NCBI GenBank assembly: GCA_013176395.1
Contig: JABMLP010000013.1
Location: 682,001-746,000, forward strand
DNA: 64,000 nt
Reading direction: 5' to 3'
From: Venturia oleaginea
Lineage: Eukaryota > Ascomycota > Dothideomycetes > Venturiales > Venturiaceae
The position numbers and the translations under genes are program-made. This document shows positions 22,140 to 34,319 of the stretch, in pieces (position 1 is the first letter of the stretch; each line of letters opens with the position of its first letter). The notes under the pieces are model-generated. The model did not search any database. It worked only from the letters and a program-made list of their open reading frames with translations, and was not told the origin of the DNA.

Positions 22140-22570
22140 CTCCTCCACATACCCTCGATTGTCGGCTCCGGTCGCTGCAAAAAAGCACTCACATCGGAGG
22201 CGGGAACAGCAAGAGTGGGAGCATACAAGCATACTTCACTCATCAAAGCCCCCTGGTTCCTGGCCTCCGGCCGCTACGAAAATGGCGCTCATATCGAAGG
22301 TACGAACAGCAAGAGTTGGAGCATTAAGGCAGACTTTAAGAGAATCCTCCAAACTCCCGCGGTCCTAACACTCGGCCGTCGTAAAAAGGCGCTCGTATCG
22401 AGTTTGCGGATGGCAAGAGTTTGAACATCGAGGCATGCTTCAATAAAAACTTCCAAATTCCCGCGACCCTCACACCCGGCCGCTGCATTACAGGGGCGTA
22501 CATCCAAGGCGGAAATGGCAAGAGTTGGAGCATCCAGGCATACTCCTGAAAACACCAGGATGTCTCGGTC
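22140..22570. repeat. Degenerate tandem repeat, unit about 105 bp, four copies
   Basis: Copies begin near 22167, 22268, 22373 and 22479 with CGGCCGCTRC-like starts. Each contains a version of GGCAAGAGTTGGAGCAT. The period is close to 105 bp, a multiple of three. On the minus strand a frame spanning 22289-22909 crosses several copies and repeats a peptide pattern of the type CLDAPTLAISALD. This may be the relic of a repetitive protein gene, but no start, domain or splice structure supports a living gene. Confidence 0.65.
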
Positions 22571-23399
22571 CAAAAACTCGACAACTGTAAGAAAGGACCT
22601 AGGGTGCGGGCAGGATACTCCAGAAAACACCACACTGTCGGCAATCTTCGGCATCCACAACTCTGCAATGGGAGCTTGAGAGAAATGGCAGCATCGTAGG
22701 CAAATATTGAAGGCCGGGTGCTGGCGAGGGCGCGGAGATTCATACGTTCGCAAGAAGCGGCAGGTTGTGAACATACTGAAGGTAGGCACCAGGCAAGACC
22801 ACACGAGAGCCCAGGCCGCTGTCACGAATGATCCCTCGAATGAAACCATGAGCCTATAATAAATGCAGTCATGGAGTTTAGACTGGAAGATCGAACAAAA
22901 GATGGACAATATAGCCTAGAAAGAGCTTGGTGGCATTATCGAGCGCAGGTGACTCAATCGTCTTTGGAAGTTTCTCAAGTCCATGGAGCATCTGGCCTCC
23001 ATCCAAAGGGCAATAAATTAAGCCAGGCGGACACGGAACGCATCTTTCTGATGGCCATCCTAATCAAGAAAGAAGCGGCAGTGAACTCAGAAAGGGCTTG
23101 GGGCAACAGTTGATGAACATCGAGACTGTTCCAGGAGCCAAAGGCATCTGAAGAGATACCACACAGGCCATATCAATCCAGCTCCAATGCTACTGTTGAG
23201 CCATGAAAATTCTCTGTCACAGCTTTGTCTTGAATCGATATTGAGCTCGCGCAGTTCCTGGCAGTGGTTTTGTCGAAAATGATAGGAACCCACCAATATC
23301 GTACTGGACATGTTGTATCGAAACGTATGAGCTGTTTCCGTGACTGAAATGATAAATCGACTGTGGCATCGCCCAACCGAAGGACTATCATTGGACAAA
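22571..23399. other. Gene-poor spacer between repeat arrays
   Basis: About 830 bases. Short frames only; nothing recognisable. Confidence 0.4.
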
Positions 23400-25600
23400 G
23401 CGAATTGAGGAGCCAATGCCTGGGAGTCTGCAATGCATGCAAGCGTTCATTCCTCTCAGACGGTGCTTGTGATGAGGGATCTTTCATTGTTCGAGATGGG
23501 CAGAGTCCGAGCTCATATCACCCTAATTTCCAAGCTCTTTGTCCATTCTGTCTGACTGGAGGCGGTGCTGCCTGGATCCATCAGGGGGCTCGGACGGTCT
23601 TCTGCGTGCATTTCGCGGATCGATGCTTTCTGGATTCCGCCATACGGCGGGAGTCGTTGGAAATTTGCCCTAGGAATAGTCTGCCTGAAGGTGCATGCAA
23701 TCATCCTTCATTCTGTCTCGCTGGAGGTAAAGCTGAGGGCTCTCGGGCGAAATATCGTCGGCGGTGCTGAGAATTGAAGTTGGAGATCGGGAAGGAAGAT
23801 CCGCGGGCCGACACCGGACGAACCCACTCAACTCAAACCTCACTTCTCACCACACAAAAGCTCCATACACCCTTTTTCATCATTCCCAGAGCCTCCATCT
23901 CGACTGCGGATCCGACAATTATATCCATTCAGATCCATATCTCTTTTCCAAACGTTATCGAAACTTCATTTGTCCGCAAACGCTTTTTCAGAGGCATGCC
24001 AACCTCGTTCTCCAGAATATTCGTTCCAACCACAGATCTGACAGTTCACACTCATCATGTCAGGCATTGTTTGCTCTCTTCGGTCTTCCTGGGATTCTTT
24101 TCGATGGCCTAAATGATGCCACCCAACTCGCGCTGATCAGGACGCCCTTCTAGTCCTGGTTCTCAGTGTGATGTTCCGGACGGAGATCTGGATTTGCACC
24201 ATCCGATGCCCTTTCCGCCTCTGGTCCTATCAAACTGCTGCAAACGAAAGATCTAGGCCTTTCATTGTGTGCCTATGCTCTGCAGATCTACCAATGCTCT
24301 TGAGGTCGATATTCCCTTGTGGTTTGCATATCTTCTCCCGGTTTGGTGATCGTCTTGGGATTGGCCTTTATCTTTGAGGTCTGCCTTCTTCATCGGTGTT
24401 CTCAGGGCTCCGCCGGTGCTCTCTCTCGAAATGCTGCCAACATTCTTGAGGTCCGCCAATACTCTTACTCTTGGGGATCGCCGATGCTCTCGAGGTCTGC
24501 GAACACCGCAGGCGCAGTAGGATGCCGTGCCGATAAGAGCGAGAGACTGGTGTGAAATTCAAGCCGCCAGCGCGTGGAGCTCAATTTCGATGGCCGTCTT
24601 CTGCCTATCATCGCTGCCATCGCCCCTGATGTACCCGGATATCTTGAACTCGTGCAGGCCAGTCTGATCCCTCAGGGTGTTGATTGCAAGTCAAAGTTGT
24701 ATCTTGCCTTTGTGCACCAAAGGATCGTTCATCCTTTGAGGCTTAGTATGTTGCTGGTCACCCTCTCTGCCTATCATTGCTGCCATCGCCCCCGATATAC
24801 CCGGATGTCCAAATTGCTCTGATCTCTGATGGTGTGGCATCAAGTCAAAATTTTATCATGCCTTGGGGTACCAAAAGACCCCAGAAGTGAATTTCCTGCT
24901 CTTTGCCAGCTGCCTGTTGGTTTTGACATCCGTGCCGGTGCTGCTGGCGCATCCGTGGATCGATCGGTGTACCAAATGGCCCCAGAAGCGAGAATCCTAC
25001 TCTTTTCCAGCTGCTTATTCATTGTGACCTCCGCTCCGCTGCTGCTGGGGCTTCCGTGGGCCTATGCTGCCAGGAGAAGAGCAATATTTGAATGGGAAAC
25101 GATTTGCCGTATGCGAAAGGGGGATCTTGGGTCATGAGAGGATGCGAGTACGGTCTCGGGGGGGGTGGGGGGGGGGGGGCTCGAATTGATGTTATTATCC
25201 TCGACATCGCCGCTGACGCATTCGTGGACGGATCCTGCCAGGGGAAGTAAGCAATTCCGAGAGTCACAACTGTTCACCGTGTGCGCCAGGTGGTTCTGGG
25301 ACGTGGGAAATTGAGGATACGGTCCTGGGGTCCTCCAGATTGCTGTTCTTCACCGCGTCATCACCGTTTCTGCGGGCCCTTTCGTGGATCGATGTACCAG
25401 GAACAGAGCATTCCTTGAGAACGAAATCGATTCGCGGTACGCGTAGGGGGTTTCATATCGTGGGAAAATAGGCATGCGATTTCGCAGGGCTGTGGGATGG
25501 TGCTCAAATGTTTGCGCACCTTCAATTGCGCCGAGTGTTTGTGCCATCGAAATCTGCGCCTCCGCCCGGCCTTGTCATTATGTCGCCACAAGCATAAGTC
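23400..25600. repeat. Field of degenerate direct repeats with a G-rich tract
   Basis: Several diverged direct repeats are visible. One pair of about 170 bp has ATCGCTGCCATCGCCCC near 24608 and ATTGCTGCCATCGCCCC near 24775. A second motif, GGNTCTTGAGGTCNGCC-like, recurs near 24288, 24447 and 24483. A third, around TTCCGTGGATCGATGTACCA, recurs near 24950, 25050, 25215 and 25370. At 25157-25180 there is a run of G broken by a single T, able to form a G-quadruplex or caused by sequencing slippage. No gene is supported. Confidence 0.6.
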
Positions 25601-28299
25601 AGGAAATCAGGATGATGAGAATAATTAGCTAGCAAGACGGCACATAATCTCTGCGCGCCCTCGCCCCTTTCAGTATGGTGCCCACAGGCATACGGAAAAC
25701 CAGGAAGGCGAGATTATGAGCTGCATTGCAAGGTGAAGTAGAACGTCTGGACGCCTTAATTGTGCTGGGCGTTTCTGCTGCACGAAGTCTTCTTTCCGCC
25801 GCCTGTCTCATGTCTACACTGTCCACAAGCTTGGGACAGAGACTCAAGGTGTATGAAAATACAAGATTCGGCACAAATGGAGCATGAATGTGTAGGCACC
25901 GTCAACTGCTCGGAGCGTCTATGCCGGTTGAAGTCTACCCTAAGCCCAGCCTTCCACTACGCATCCCACAGGGAGAAGTCCGGAATTCAGTGGAGCTTGC
26001 TTGTTTGCGTGCCTCCGACTAGCCTGGTATTCGTGCTGAAGAAATCTGCTCTCCTGGTCCTGCCAGTTTGTCGCCCACGGGTATTGGATCTGAAAGCAGT
26101 ATGTCCACACATGGTCGAACGCTGTCTCCTGCTGGAATCTGTCGTATGCTGCCCAGAAGGATCAACAAGGAATCGGCTTCTGGGATGAAGATTCCTCAAT
26201 CTAGTGCCCCATTACAGCGTTCGTGGTGCATGGTACTCGTCTACGGGAGAACGCTACCAATCTGACCGAGAACGCCTTCATACATAGCGACTCGTCAGCA
26301 TGGCGTAAACATACTTGAGACATGATTTCCTGTGCGGCCAACCTCTGTTTGAACTTCGGTCAAATGGGCGAACTCAAGGCTGTGTAAGAGAAAAGGCTTT
26401 CGTACCCCTAATAGGCCTTGTCTGCTCTTCTCTTCAGCAATGGGGGCTGGAAGGCATCACGTATCACATTTTGCTTGAGATGACATAAGAATAACCCAGG
26501 CAGTTTGCTTTTGTATGCAGTGGAAAGGGCTTATTCCATGATTGTCGGTGTGGTGAATTGTGGCAAACCTCCCACACGGCAGTCTCTTTTCAACGATACT
26601 TGGATCCAAACACCGAAAGCACGCATATGCCACCAAGAAACGACGAGCAATGTATAAGATGATGCGGCCAGGTGAAAAGGTTTAGCATGTCTACGACTAT
26701 TGTTATCATCTCAGATATCATTTAAACTCTTTGTTGGGACCAGAAAGTGGTTGCGAAGTATCCCTCTGTTTCAAGAGCTACAGTGTATGTACACTATTTT
26801 TTATCGGCCGTGGGAGTCACAAGCTATCGAAATTGTTTATGTCAATGGCAATGGCAATGGCCAGGATATGTTTTGCTATTAGCAAGGTCAGGTACGTGCT
26901 ATATCAATCAATTCGTGCGGAATGTCCTATTAAGGGCGCGGTGGGGTAGTTGCGATAGAAGTCCACCGTTCTTGTAGCACATCCCATAGGCGAATTGATA
27001 CCAATTCTCCCATAAGTAGATATCACTCGTTAAGGTATATCCAAGGTTTTCCCCGGGTATTTCACCCGGTTAGCCCATGGGAGTGTGCGAGGGCCCGGCA
27101 ATCTTCCTTTTGCCCCGAAGGGGTAGGTACTTTTTTTATCCATCATGTTGTGGGATGTACTTGTAGTATATTTACGAACAAACTCGAAACATGTAAGTTC
27201 CTCACCGTGGTCTAGTTGGTTGGCTAACATCTTTCGGATTGCTCGTGCTCATCTCAATTCGTCTCGCTTCCAGCTCTAGGATTATATAGATTTAGATAAG
27301 ATTCATCCATTCGAGACATTAGCTAACAACCAAAAGCCCATATCATCCAGATTTCAGTTAAAAAGTCTGAAGGTGATAGCCCCAAATCTTCTTTTTTGCC
27401 TTCTTTATAGCGGCACAAGTGTTGAAGTACAGCTCTCTTTTGCGCGCGTGAGCAGCTAGTTCAATCGGCGGATGAGAGTTTGACTTTTTGTTGACGTGAG
27501 TAACAAAAGGATCAGGCGTAGCATCCGGCTCGTTAACTGACTGCGAACGAACCTGGAACTATTACAGTTTAACATCCTCAAATTGTGGTCGATATCGCTG
27601 AGTCTCTGGCAATATCGCTCCTCAGTTTTTTCATTGGGTTAGTCGCGTAGACTGCCATCATTGGTCAAATCCCAGGCAATTCAGTCTGTCCATTCCTCTG
27701 TTGACCGGCCATAGCGTACAACGCCCAGGCTGGGATTTCATTTTGTGAGATATTCATTTTTGCTACGATGATATACCTATGTAAGAAGGTTGTGGTGGTG
27801 CGATTCAAGGCGAGGGGATTTGTGGAAATGTGAGCTCTGGGTGATGGATTTAGGAGCGTGCCACCCATTTTGCCCTGGCAACATTCTGCGTGTCCAATCT
27901 TTCGGACATGGCCAAGGGCGCAAGAGGACAGCTCAGAGCCAATAGTCACTTGTTGGTCCAGGAGTAAGGACTCGCTGAGAACGCTGAATGTTCGATAGCT
28001 GTAAGTAATGCCGCCGGAGAATGCAGCCTTGTCAGAGCAGAGCTAATACTTCGAAGCATAGTTAAAATACCAATCCAGGCCACGAGGCAGAAGACTGTTC
28101 ATCCAAGGAGTCCATTGATGTGCCCTTGTACAGCAATGAACTCCAATATGTGGCTGTTGTTCGCTTTCTACTAGGAGTGAATGGTCGGGTCATGTGATGT
28201 CGTTTGGGTAGCCCCTTATGAAAAATCTGCTCACATATCAGAATATTCCCCCCACCTCCTACTTGCCAAAGTAAGTTTCCAGCGGACGGATGGAGAAAT
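25601..28299. other. Gene-poor region, nothing assigned
   Basis: About 2.7 kb with short frames only. A segment near 27200 resembles the 5' half of a tRNA, but no complete tRNA can be drawn. Confidence 0.4.
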
Positions 28300-29143
28300 T
28301 TGCATAGTTAGGCAGGCAGGCATGCCTCCACCACAGCAGATACAGCCTGGCTTGAGCGGGTTCTCCGACAGACATACGGAGGGAAGCAAAGGTACCCGCA
28401 TTATCCTTTGCAATGACGTCAGCCGTACACTAACCCCTTATGCAGAAAACGACACCTGGAGTGTCAGCTCCATCTGTCCGCGCGGAGACTCGCCCATTGT
28501 TCAAAGATGACCCGAGAAGTATGTTGGAATGTATCCGGATGATGCACGCCATGAACTAGGTATCAGCTTAACTCAAGTGATCGAGCTCATTAATACAGAG
28601 GAGGATATCTTCCCCAACCCTCGCCGCAATTTGGCCAAGGAGAAGACACAGCCGCCACATTTCAAGGTTCATGAGGAAGGATGATATGAGGCAGCATTAG
28701 GGGAAGAATGCTGGGTACGTGGTTTTCGTTAAGGAGTTGCTCGAGTGCGAAGACAAATACAACAAGATCAGTCACATCTCTCGCAACCAAAGAATCGCCG
28801 GCAATGTTTCGATCCAACTCGAGCACTCTCCATCAAGGATGGAACGCAACACGACGAACTCTATGGCCTCAGGCGTGAGTCTGCACAGAACTACCAGCAG
28901 TCCAGTACTCCATTGAGCACTTCACATACCTCCTCCACATCATGGACGTCTGGAGAACCGGTAACACCGCTGGACCGGCACAGCCTTTGGCAGAACCTCT
29001 CCTCATACGACGACTCCCGATCGGAGCTTTCGCCCGCCTCTAAATCCTACAAGGGCATTCCTAATGACTGCTTCCTAGAAGAGTTTGTAACGCAAGAGCC
29101 TCCTATTTTGAAGCGAAACTCGGAAAGTCAGCAAACGAGCTAG
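28300..29143 (+). pseudogene. Possible decayed gene fragment
   Basis: Protein-like pieces appear in shifting frames. Near 28440-28540 there is GVSAPSVRAETRPLFKDDPR, near 28555-28680 a piece with ISLTQVIELINTEEDIFPNP, and at 28745-29143 a longer Ser/Gln-rich frame ending in PPILKRNSESQQTS. Stops and frame changes separate them, and no splice sites join them cleanly. I do not recognise the family. It may be the wreck of a regulatory protein or chance coding-like sequence. Confidence 0.3.
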
Positions 29144-29925
29144 CTAAACAATTTCTTAATCCACGCCTTACTTTAGTACCGCGGTTATCTTTCTATTTTC
29201 TTCTCCACCCGATATCGCAGCAAGAGCGTTTTCTCGCTCCGTGCTTCATTAATTTTTTAATTATAGAATTAAGCGGTCTAGCCTTGTACCTTACAATCCT
29301 AATAATCTCCTTCCCACCAAAATCACCAAATATAACTTTCCAGCACATCCTCTCCTTCCCAAAACCTCCCGTCACATCCCAAATTCTCCGTCGCAGCGTG
29401 ATGTACGATAACAAATCACTAACCCATTTCTCGAAAATTCATCTCGTACAAGATTCTGATGCAATCAATATACAATATTCAATTTTGTGGCCATGCTCGT
29501 ATCCGTGTCATCCGTGGATATGGGTCTCTTCCAAGGCTTTCTTCCCCTCGTCTAATATTTGTAACTGACTTATCAGAGCCAAGTCCTCCGTCTCGGTATA
29601 ATTTATTTAATAAACGAAACGCCCATTGGTTTTTATTAAGAATATGATGGTTGCGAGTGATCGTTCCCCAAGTCTATGCACTATTCCGTCCTGTATAGAT
29701 CATAAGGATTGACGAGTCACGAGCGGTATTTTCAGCTACTCGGACACCTGGTATCACTTTCTAAACCGTCAGGAAGATAAAGCGTTTAGAAAAAAGAAAG
29801 AAAAGGTTGTATCAAGCAAGAAAACCAACCCGAATTCAAAAGATCTGATCCCAATCTAAGTATCATACACGAATCTCCGTCCCGCCCTCACCCTCCCTTC
29901 ACAAATTCATAAACACCTCCATCCC
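29144..29925. other. Intergenic, AT-rich
   Basis: About 780 bases; nothing supported beyond the likely 3' UTR of the acetyltransferase gene. Confidence 0.45.
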
Positions 29926-30468
29926 CTAAATCCCCTTAACCATAATAAAATCACTCTGCACAACCCCCCCAACAACGAAATCATGCTCCCCAACCTTCTT
30001 AAAGCCAAACCTCTCATAAACCCCAATAGCCCTCTCATTCTCCTCCCAGACACCCAACCACAATGTTCCAAACCCCTCCCCCTTCGCCATCCCCTCCATA
30101 CTCCCCTCCAATAACTTCCCCACGCCCCGTCCATGAAACCCAACATCAACATAAAGACGCTGCAACTCCACCGTATCTTTCAAATGCGCAAGACACGGTT
30201 CTTTGGAGCCACGAGTCAGGAGTGCAAACCCCACCATCTTGTTTTTGGAGGACTCGGTGGCCACGATCATGGATTTGGAGGGGTCGGTGATATCTGCGAG
30301 GATGGAGGTGGCGCTGTAGTGTTCTCCGAGGAATGCTTGGAGTTCTTCTGCCGAGACGGAGTGGCCGAAGGTTTTAGTGAAGACGTCGGCGCCTAGCGCG
30401 GCAATTTGAGCGGCATCTTCTGGGAGAGCGTCGCGGAGGGAGATGGGTGAGGCTGTGGTTGCTGCCAT
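29926..30468 (-). CDS. GNAT-family N-acetyltransferase
   Basis: Transfers acetyl from acetyl-CoA to an amine; the substrate is unknown. A single exon of 180 codons starts at ATG 30468. The GNAT fold is clear: LRDALPEDAAQIAALG at the N-terminus, the beta4 segment VELQRLYVDVGFHGRGVGK with the acetyl-CoA-binding Q/RxxGxG/A-type loop (GFHGRGVG), then LWLGVWEENERAIGVYERFGF (motif B, split here by position only) and a C-terminal strand. Length is normal for a stand-alone GNAT. No targeting signal. Confidence 0.88.
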   Translation of the reverse strand: MAATTASPISLRDALPEDAAQIAALGADVFTKTFGHSVSAEELQAFLGEHYSATSILADITDPSKSMIVATESSKNKMVGFALLTRGSKEPCLAHLKDTVELQRLYVDVGFHGRGVGKLLEGSMEGMAKGEGFGTLWLGVWEENERAIGVYERFGFKKVGEHDFVVGGVVQSDFIMVKGI

Positions 30469-30778
30469 GGTGGGCGTGAATGAATCAGGTCTCGTCGGTG
30501 AGGGATGAAATTGAAATGTTGCCTGGTGAACTAAGTTGGATTTGTAATTGTGAGAACAGCAAAGTCGAGACGAATTTGTAATGGTGGTGATGATTCCGCG
30601 AGTGATGGAGGAAAAGTGTTAGTTGTTTAACGCAGGAAAAAGAGAGATTAGATTCGAAGGTGGTAGATGTCCACACTTCGCGGCATTTTTTGCGCCCTAC
30701 GAGTCATAGTCATCAACAATCTTGGATCACTGACACAACGACGGACGAGTATGAGGAGAATAACAACTATGGCATTGT

Positions 30779-33045
30779 TCAACAGCAGTTACCCTTGCCT
30801 TTGTCACCAAAAGCCATGTGACTCAGCTTGTCAGTCAAATTAGTCGTGCCTTGGCCGCTGGGCGCACTCGAATAACTGGGTGGAATATCCAGGCAAGGAT
30901 TCTTCAGGAAGAAATTTCTCGGTCTCAGAAGCACGCTCATGGGTTCTGCAGGCCTTGAAAAGAATCAGTATGGGAGAACGCAGAGTTAATGGCGAAACTT
31001 ACATCACTGGGAAATCTTCAGGTGCCGGGAAATGTGTGAGTCCAAACGTATGCCACAGCACAACATCAGTGTTCACGATGGACTCTGAGGGATTTGCTGC
31101 AATCCAAGCAGGTAAACCCTGAGAAGGTTCTCCACTGGTCTGTGGAACGTGACGTCCAGCAGGATGAATTTGCGAATCGTCGTCTGGAAATATTGTTAGT
31201 ATTGAGGATGTATACAGTTCGCCCAGCACTCACATTTTGTGACGTGGACAGCATGCCGAGCAAAGCCTGCTCGCTTCCAGACCAATCCACCTTCTTTGAC
31301 GAGCAAAGTTGGCACCTCTCGGCTTACAAGTTTGTAACTCGTCGGCTTGTGGCTGTAGGGATTTATTTTGTTCTCGTTCGACATGTCCCAGGTTCTGCTC
31401 GTTACTCCATTGTAGTCGCATTTCGCTTCCTCTGGCGTGACAAGTTTCGTCTTCTTAGCATAGAAGGCATTGCCATATTTGTTCTCCGCGCTGCCTACTG
31501 CGCCCGCACCCATTTCAGCGTCAACTTGGAAGATCGTATTGTTTGGTCCATCAATGTTCGGGTCCAGTCGCAGACAGAATAGATGCTGATGGTTGTGAGC
31601 ATTGACACCTGGGTAGACCTCAGTTCCCCAGCCGTGCGTATCCTCGCCTGGGTTCATTGCATATGTGTTGAGGATACCAGTCAGCTTGATCTCAAGCTGG
31701 ATTGTGCCATCAAGGTGAAAGATCCAGTAGACGCAGTACTCGTAATTGGCAGCAGTGAAGACGTGAGAAATGATCAATTTGCGGGCGCGAGTAACGGTAA
31801 CTGAGTCGTCTCGGAAGTCGGTCTACAGCCATGTTAACATAGTTGAAAGAAGGCATTTCGTTACGAGGCAACTCACATGTTTGAACAAAATGCCAGCATC
31901 CTCTTCGTGTATGCAAATCGCGTTCTTGATGGTTGAAGGGGCTCCGGCACGATTGACGAAGTTGGCATCCATGTAATGAATAGCACCCTTGCAATCGCAC
32001 CCCAAGCTAAGGCTGTTTGTCATGTAGCCGCCACCATACTCGCCAAGATCAAAAGCATGCTTTCTCTGATGAGGGTGCTCAGGGTTGCCGTACGGAACCA
32101 CCATCTCGGCCAACGACATTCGCCAGAAAACTGGTCTTTCCGTACCCTTGTCATTGAATGTGATGTTGTTAAGAACAATGCCTTCACGGTAGTTGAAACC
32201 AACGTGAACCTTCCAGTTGACCCACTCCACAATATGTCCATCGACCTTGAAAGAAACACCTTCAGGTTGTGTAATGTTGATGGGCTTGAGATCTGTCCGG
32301 AAACCACCTTCTGCTTCGATGGCAGCGGCGTGGTAGTTGTTTGGAGGCGCCTTGTTGATGGGTCTCCGTACTTGAGGAACATCGATGTGAATGATCTCTT
32401 GAGTATCTGCGTTGAAGATTGGGCAAAAGTCGAGAGGATACGAGTACTGGCTGTCGTCGACATGGGGGCGGTAATACATGAGGGCTTGCTGCAACCTCAC
32501 GGAGCTGCCAAATCTCTCGTCGAAGCCAATTGTCCAAGCTGCATACACAATTAGACTTGTCCAGAGATAGAATTCCACAGAAATGACCTACGATCACAAT
32601 ACACCTTGTGCATATCTTCTGCCGGGATACCAATCAAGCCACACTGCTCAATGACCTTAGGATCCTTCCTCGCAATCGACTCTACGATCTGGAGATCCTC
32701 CATGGTGATGAGAGGCTGCACATCAGGGGTATATTCCCAAGAGAGGATTTTCTCCTCGTCCAAATCCACATGGCCGTCATAGACCTTGCTGCCTTTGCCA
32801 ATGCACACCACATCTGCTACCCTGTGTGGTCTGACAGTGTGCTCAGGATCTGCCAGCCAGGCCAGCATGTCTTTCTTCCGAGGCTCCCATAATGTAACAG
32901 CGTTGAAGAAGAGCTCTTTGTGTTCCTTTCGAATGATAGCGACCGCTCGCTCGATTTCAGACTCGGTAAGAGGATCGAAGGGGTGGGAAGGTCCTGTGTT
33001 GCCAGTAAGGTGAGAAGCTACCTGTTTCACTCTTTCGAGGACCAT
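30779..33045 (-). CDS. Copper amine oxidase (topaquinone enzyme)
   Basis: Oxidises primary amines to aldehydes with release of ammonia and hydrogen peroxide; likely peroxisomal or cytosolic, as no signal peptide is seen. Five exons (33045-32592, 32538-31877, 31822-31234, 31193-31013, 30953-30779) give 686 residues, the family length, with all phases closing. The topaquinone precursor Tyr is in AANYEYCVYW, copper ligands are HNHQH and the later His in HTFGLTH, and THFPAPEDFPVMP is the usual C-terminal block. The N-terminal region has HPFDPLTESEIERA. The C-terminus ends in Cys-Cys, with no peroxisomal SKL. With the amidase block at 0-13 kb it adds another nitrogen-releasing enzyme, though 18 kb away. 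Confidence 0.93.
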
Positions 33046-33140
33046 GGTTAGTAGCTACGGTTGAGGAGTATACAAGGAAGGATACAGAGTTCAGAATAAA
33101 GATTCAATTGATCAATAGCTGAGAAGGAGAGCTGAAAGCA

Positions 33141-33150
33141 GTATATATAC
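33141..33150 (-). promoter_or_regulatory. TATA-like box of the amine oxidase gene
   Basis: Reads GTATATATAC about 100 bases upstream of the ATG at 33045. Position and sequence fit a TATA box; no experimental support. Confidence 0.45.
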
Positions 33151-33508
33151 GGTCGGAAAATGGCACGCAAAAGCATAGCTTCATGCGCTCAAAGCCATAT
33201 TGCATGCCCCTCCACCCCGCCCTCATGCGATGGACGCGATGTCTACGGGGTTCCTATCGTGGAAAAGATGGAAGATAAGGAGACAGTAGCTTCGGGCCCT
33301 CGGCACGGCCGGATTTGGTTATTGTATCCTGGCCCAAATGGATGGCCATCCCTATTTGAGCCTGCGTGAGTATTCGACCTCTCTTTCACCGTCTGCCGTG
33401 CCACTTGGATATTATTTCCGCCACAGGAGGATTGCCATTCAGCCATCTTCATCCATGATTGGCGGCATGTTTGCCGAAAGACGAATCCTATGTACTCTTA
33501 TTGTGCTT

Positions 33509-33907
33509 GGCCGTCACTATTCCTACCGTGGTATCTTACTTAATCTACCGTGGACGTTATTCTAAACCTCCCGTGGGTCTTTCTTATAAAATCCGTCAAT
33601 GCGTCCACTTGTCAATAACAATACCGAGCTATATATATAGATAGAGAACTCGCAAGTAAGCGTAGGACTACCCTATGCGTGGGGTTCGCATGAGGGCGTT
33701 TCTTCCTCCAAGCGGGACTCCCTTTTGGAAGTTCTTCTCTAGCCGAGCGCAGCGGAAGTAGCGAAAGGAGGTTTACTATGCGAATCTACACTGTACTGCG
33801 GGAGTAGCAGAAGGAGAGTGTGAAAGGGAGGGGAAGGGTATTGATTGGCTTAGAATACCACCCACGGTAGGTTTGGAACCATGACCACGGTAGGAATAGT
33901 AACGGCC
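33509..33907. mobile_element. MITE, 399 bp, with terminal inverted repeats and 8-bp target duplication
   Basis: Terminal inverted repeats of 24 bp at 33509-33532 and 33884-33907 match at 23 positions; their shared core reads ACTATTCCTACCGTGGT. Directly outside both ends lies the same 8-mer TTGTGCTT (33501-33508 and 33908-33915), a perfect target-site duplication. Subterminal copies of CTACCGTGG or its complement occur inside each end. There is no transposase frame. An 8-bp duplication suggests mobilisation by a hAT-type transposase (inference). It sits between the amine oxidase and the two small secreted protein genes. Confidence 0.85.
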
Positions 33908-34178
33908 TTGTGCTTTATGCAAAGTCAACGTGCACCTACGAAACCCATGTCCTCCTTTCCTGTGCGTACATTGTAATGCCTTCTGTTGATAAAGCTTTGT
34001 ACACATGTAGCAAAATAATAAATGAATGTCTGTATTGATTGATGATGTTCTATATACGGGATCTGAAGTCTCTTCCGTGCAGAGACTTCAGCCCCTGTGT
34101 GCCAATGAATCCACACCTTCAAAGGCCTTGTGATAAATTCAAAACATGAACATTCATTTCAGGAATCACGACGCCATG

Positions 34179-34316
34179 TATAAATTGGGCGGGGGTGGGT
34201 GTATCACGAGAATTTATATATGTCCTGCCGAACACCACAGCATATCTTACATATAGTCGGCCGTCTCAACAACCTGCCGCCTCAACAACCTGCCATTTCT
34301 ACAACCTGCCGCCTCC
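34179..34316 (+). promoter_or_regulatory. Core promoter and repetitive leader of the small secreted protein gene
   Basis: TATAAATT at 34179-34186 and TTTATATATG near 34210 lie 110-140 bases before the ATG at 34320. The leader immediately upstream (34265-34316) repeats CAACCTGCCGCCT about three to four times. The repeat is direct and imperfect; its role is unknown. Confidence 0.4.
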
Positions 34317-34319
34317 ATC

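Noticed and set aside
27190..27260. tRNA-like segment (TGGTCTAGTTGGTTGGC resembles an A box)
   Set aside because: No anticodon stem pairs and no good B box follows at the right distance; at most a relic.
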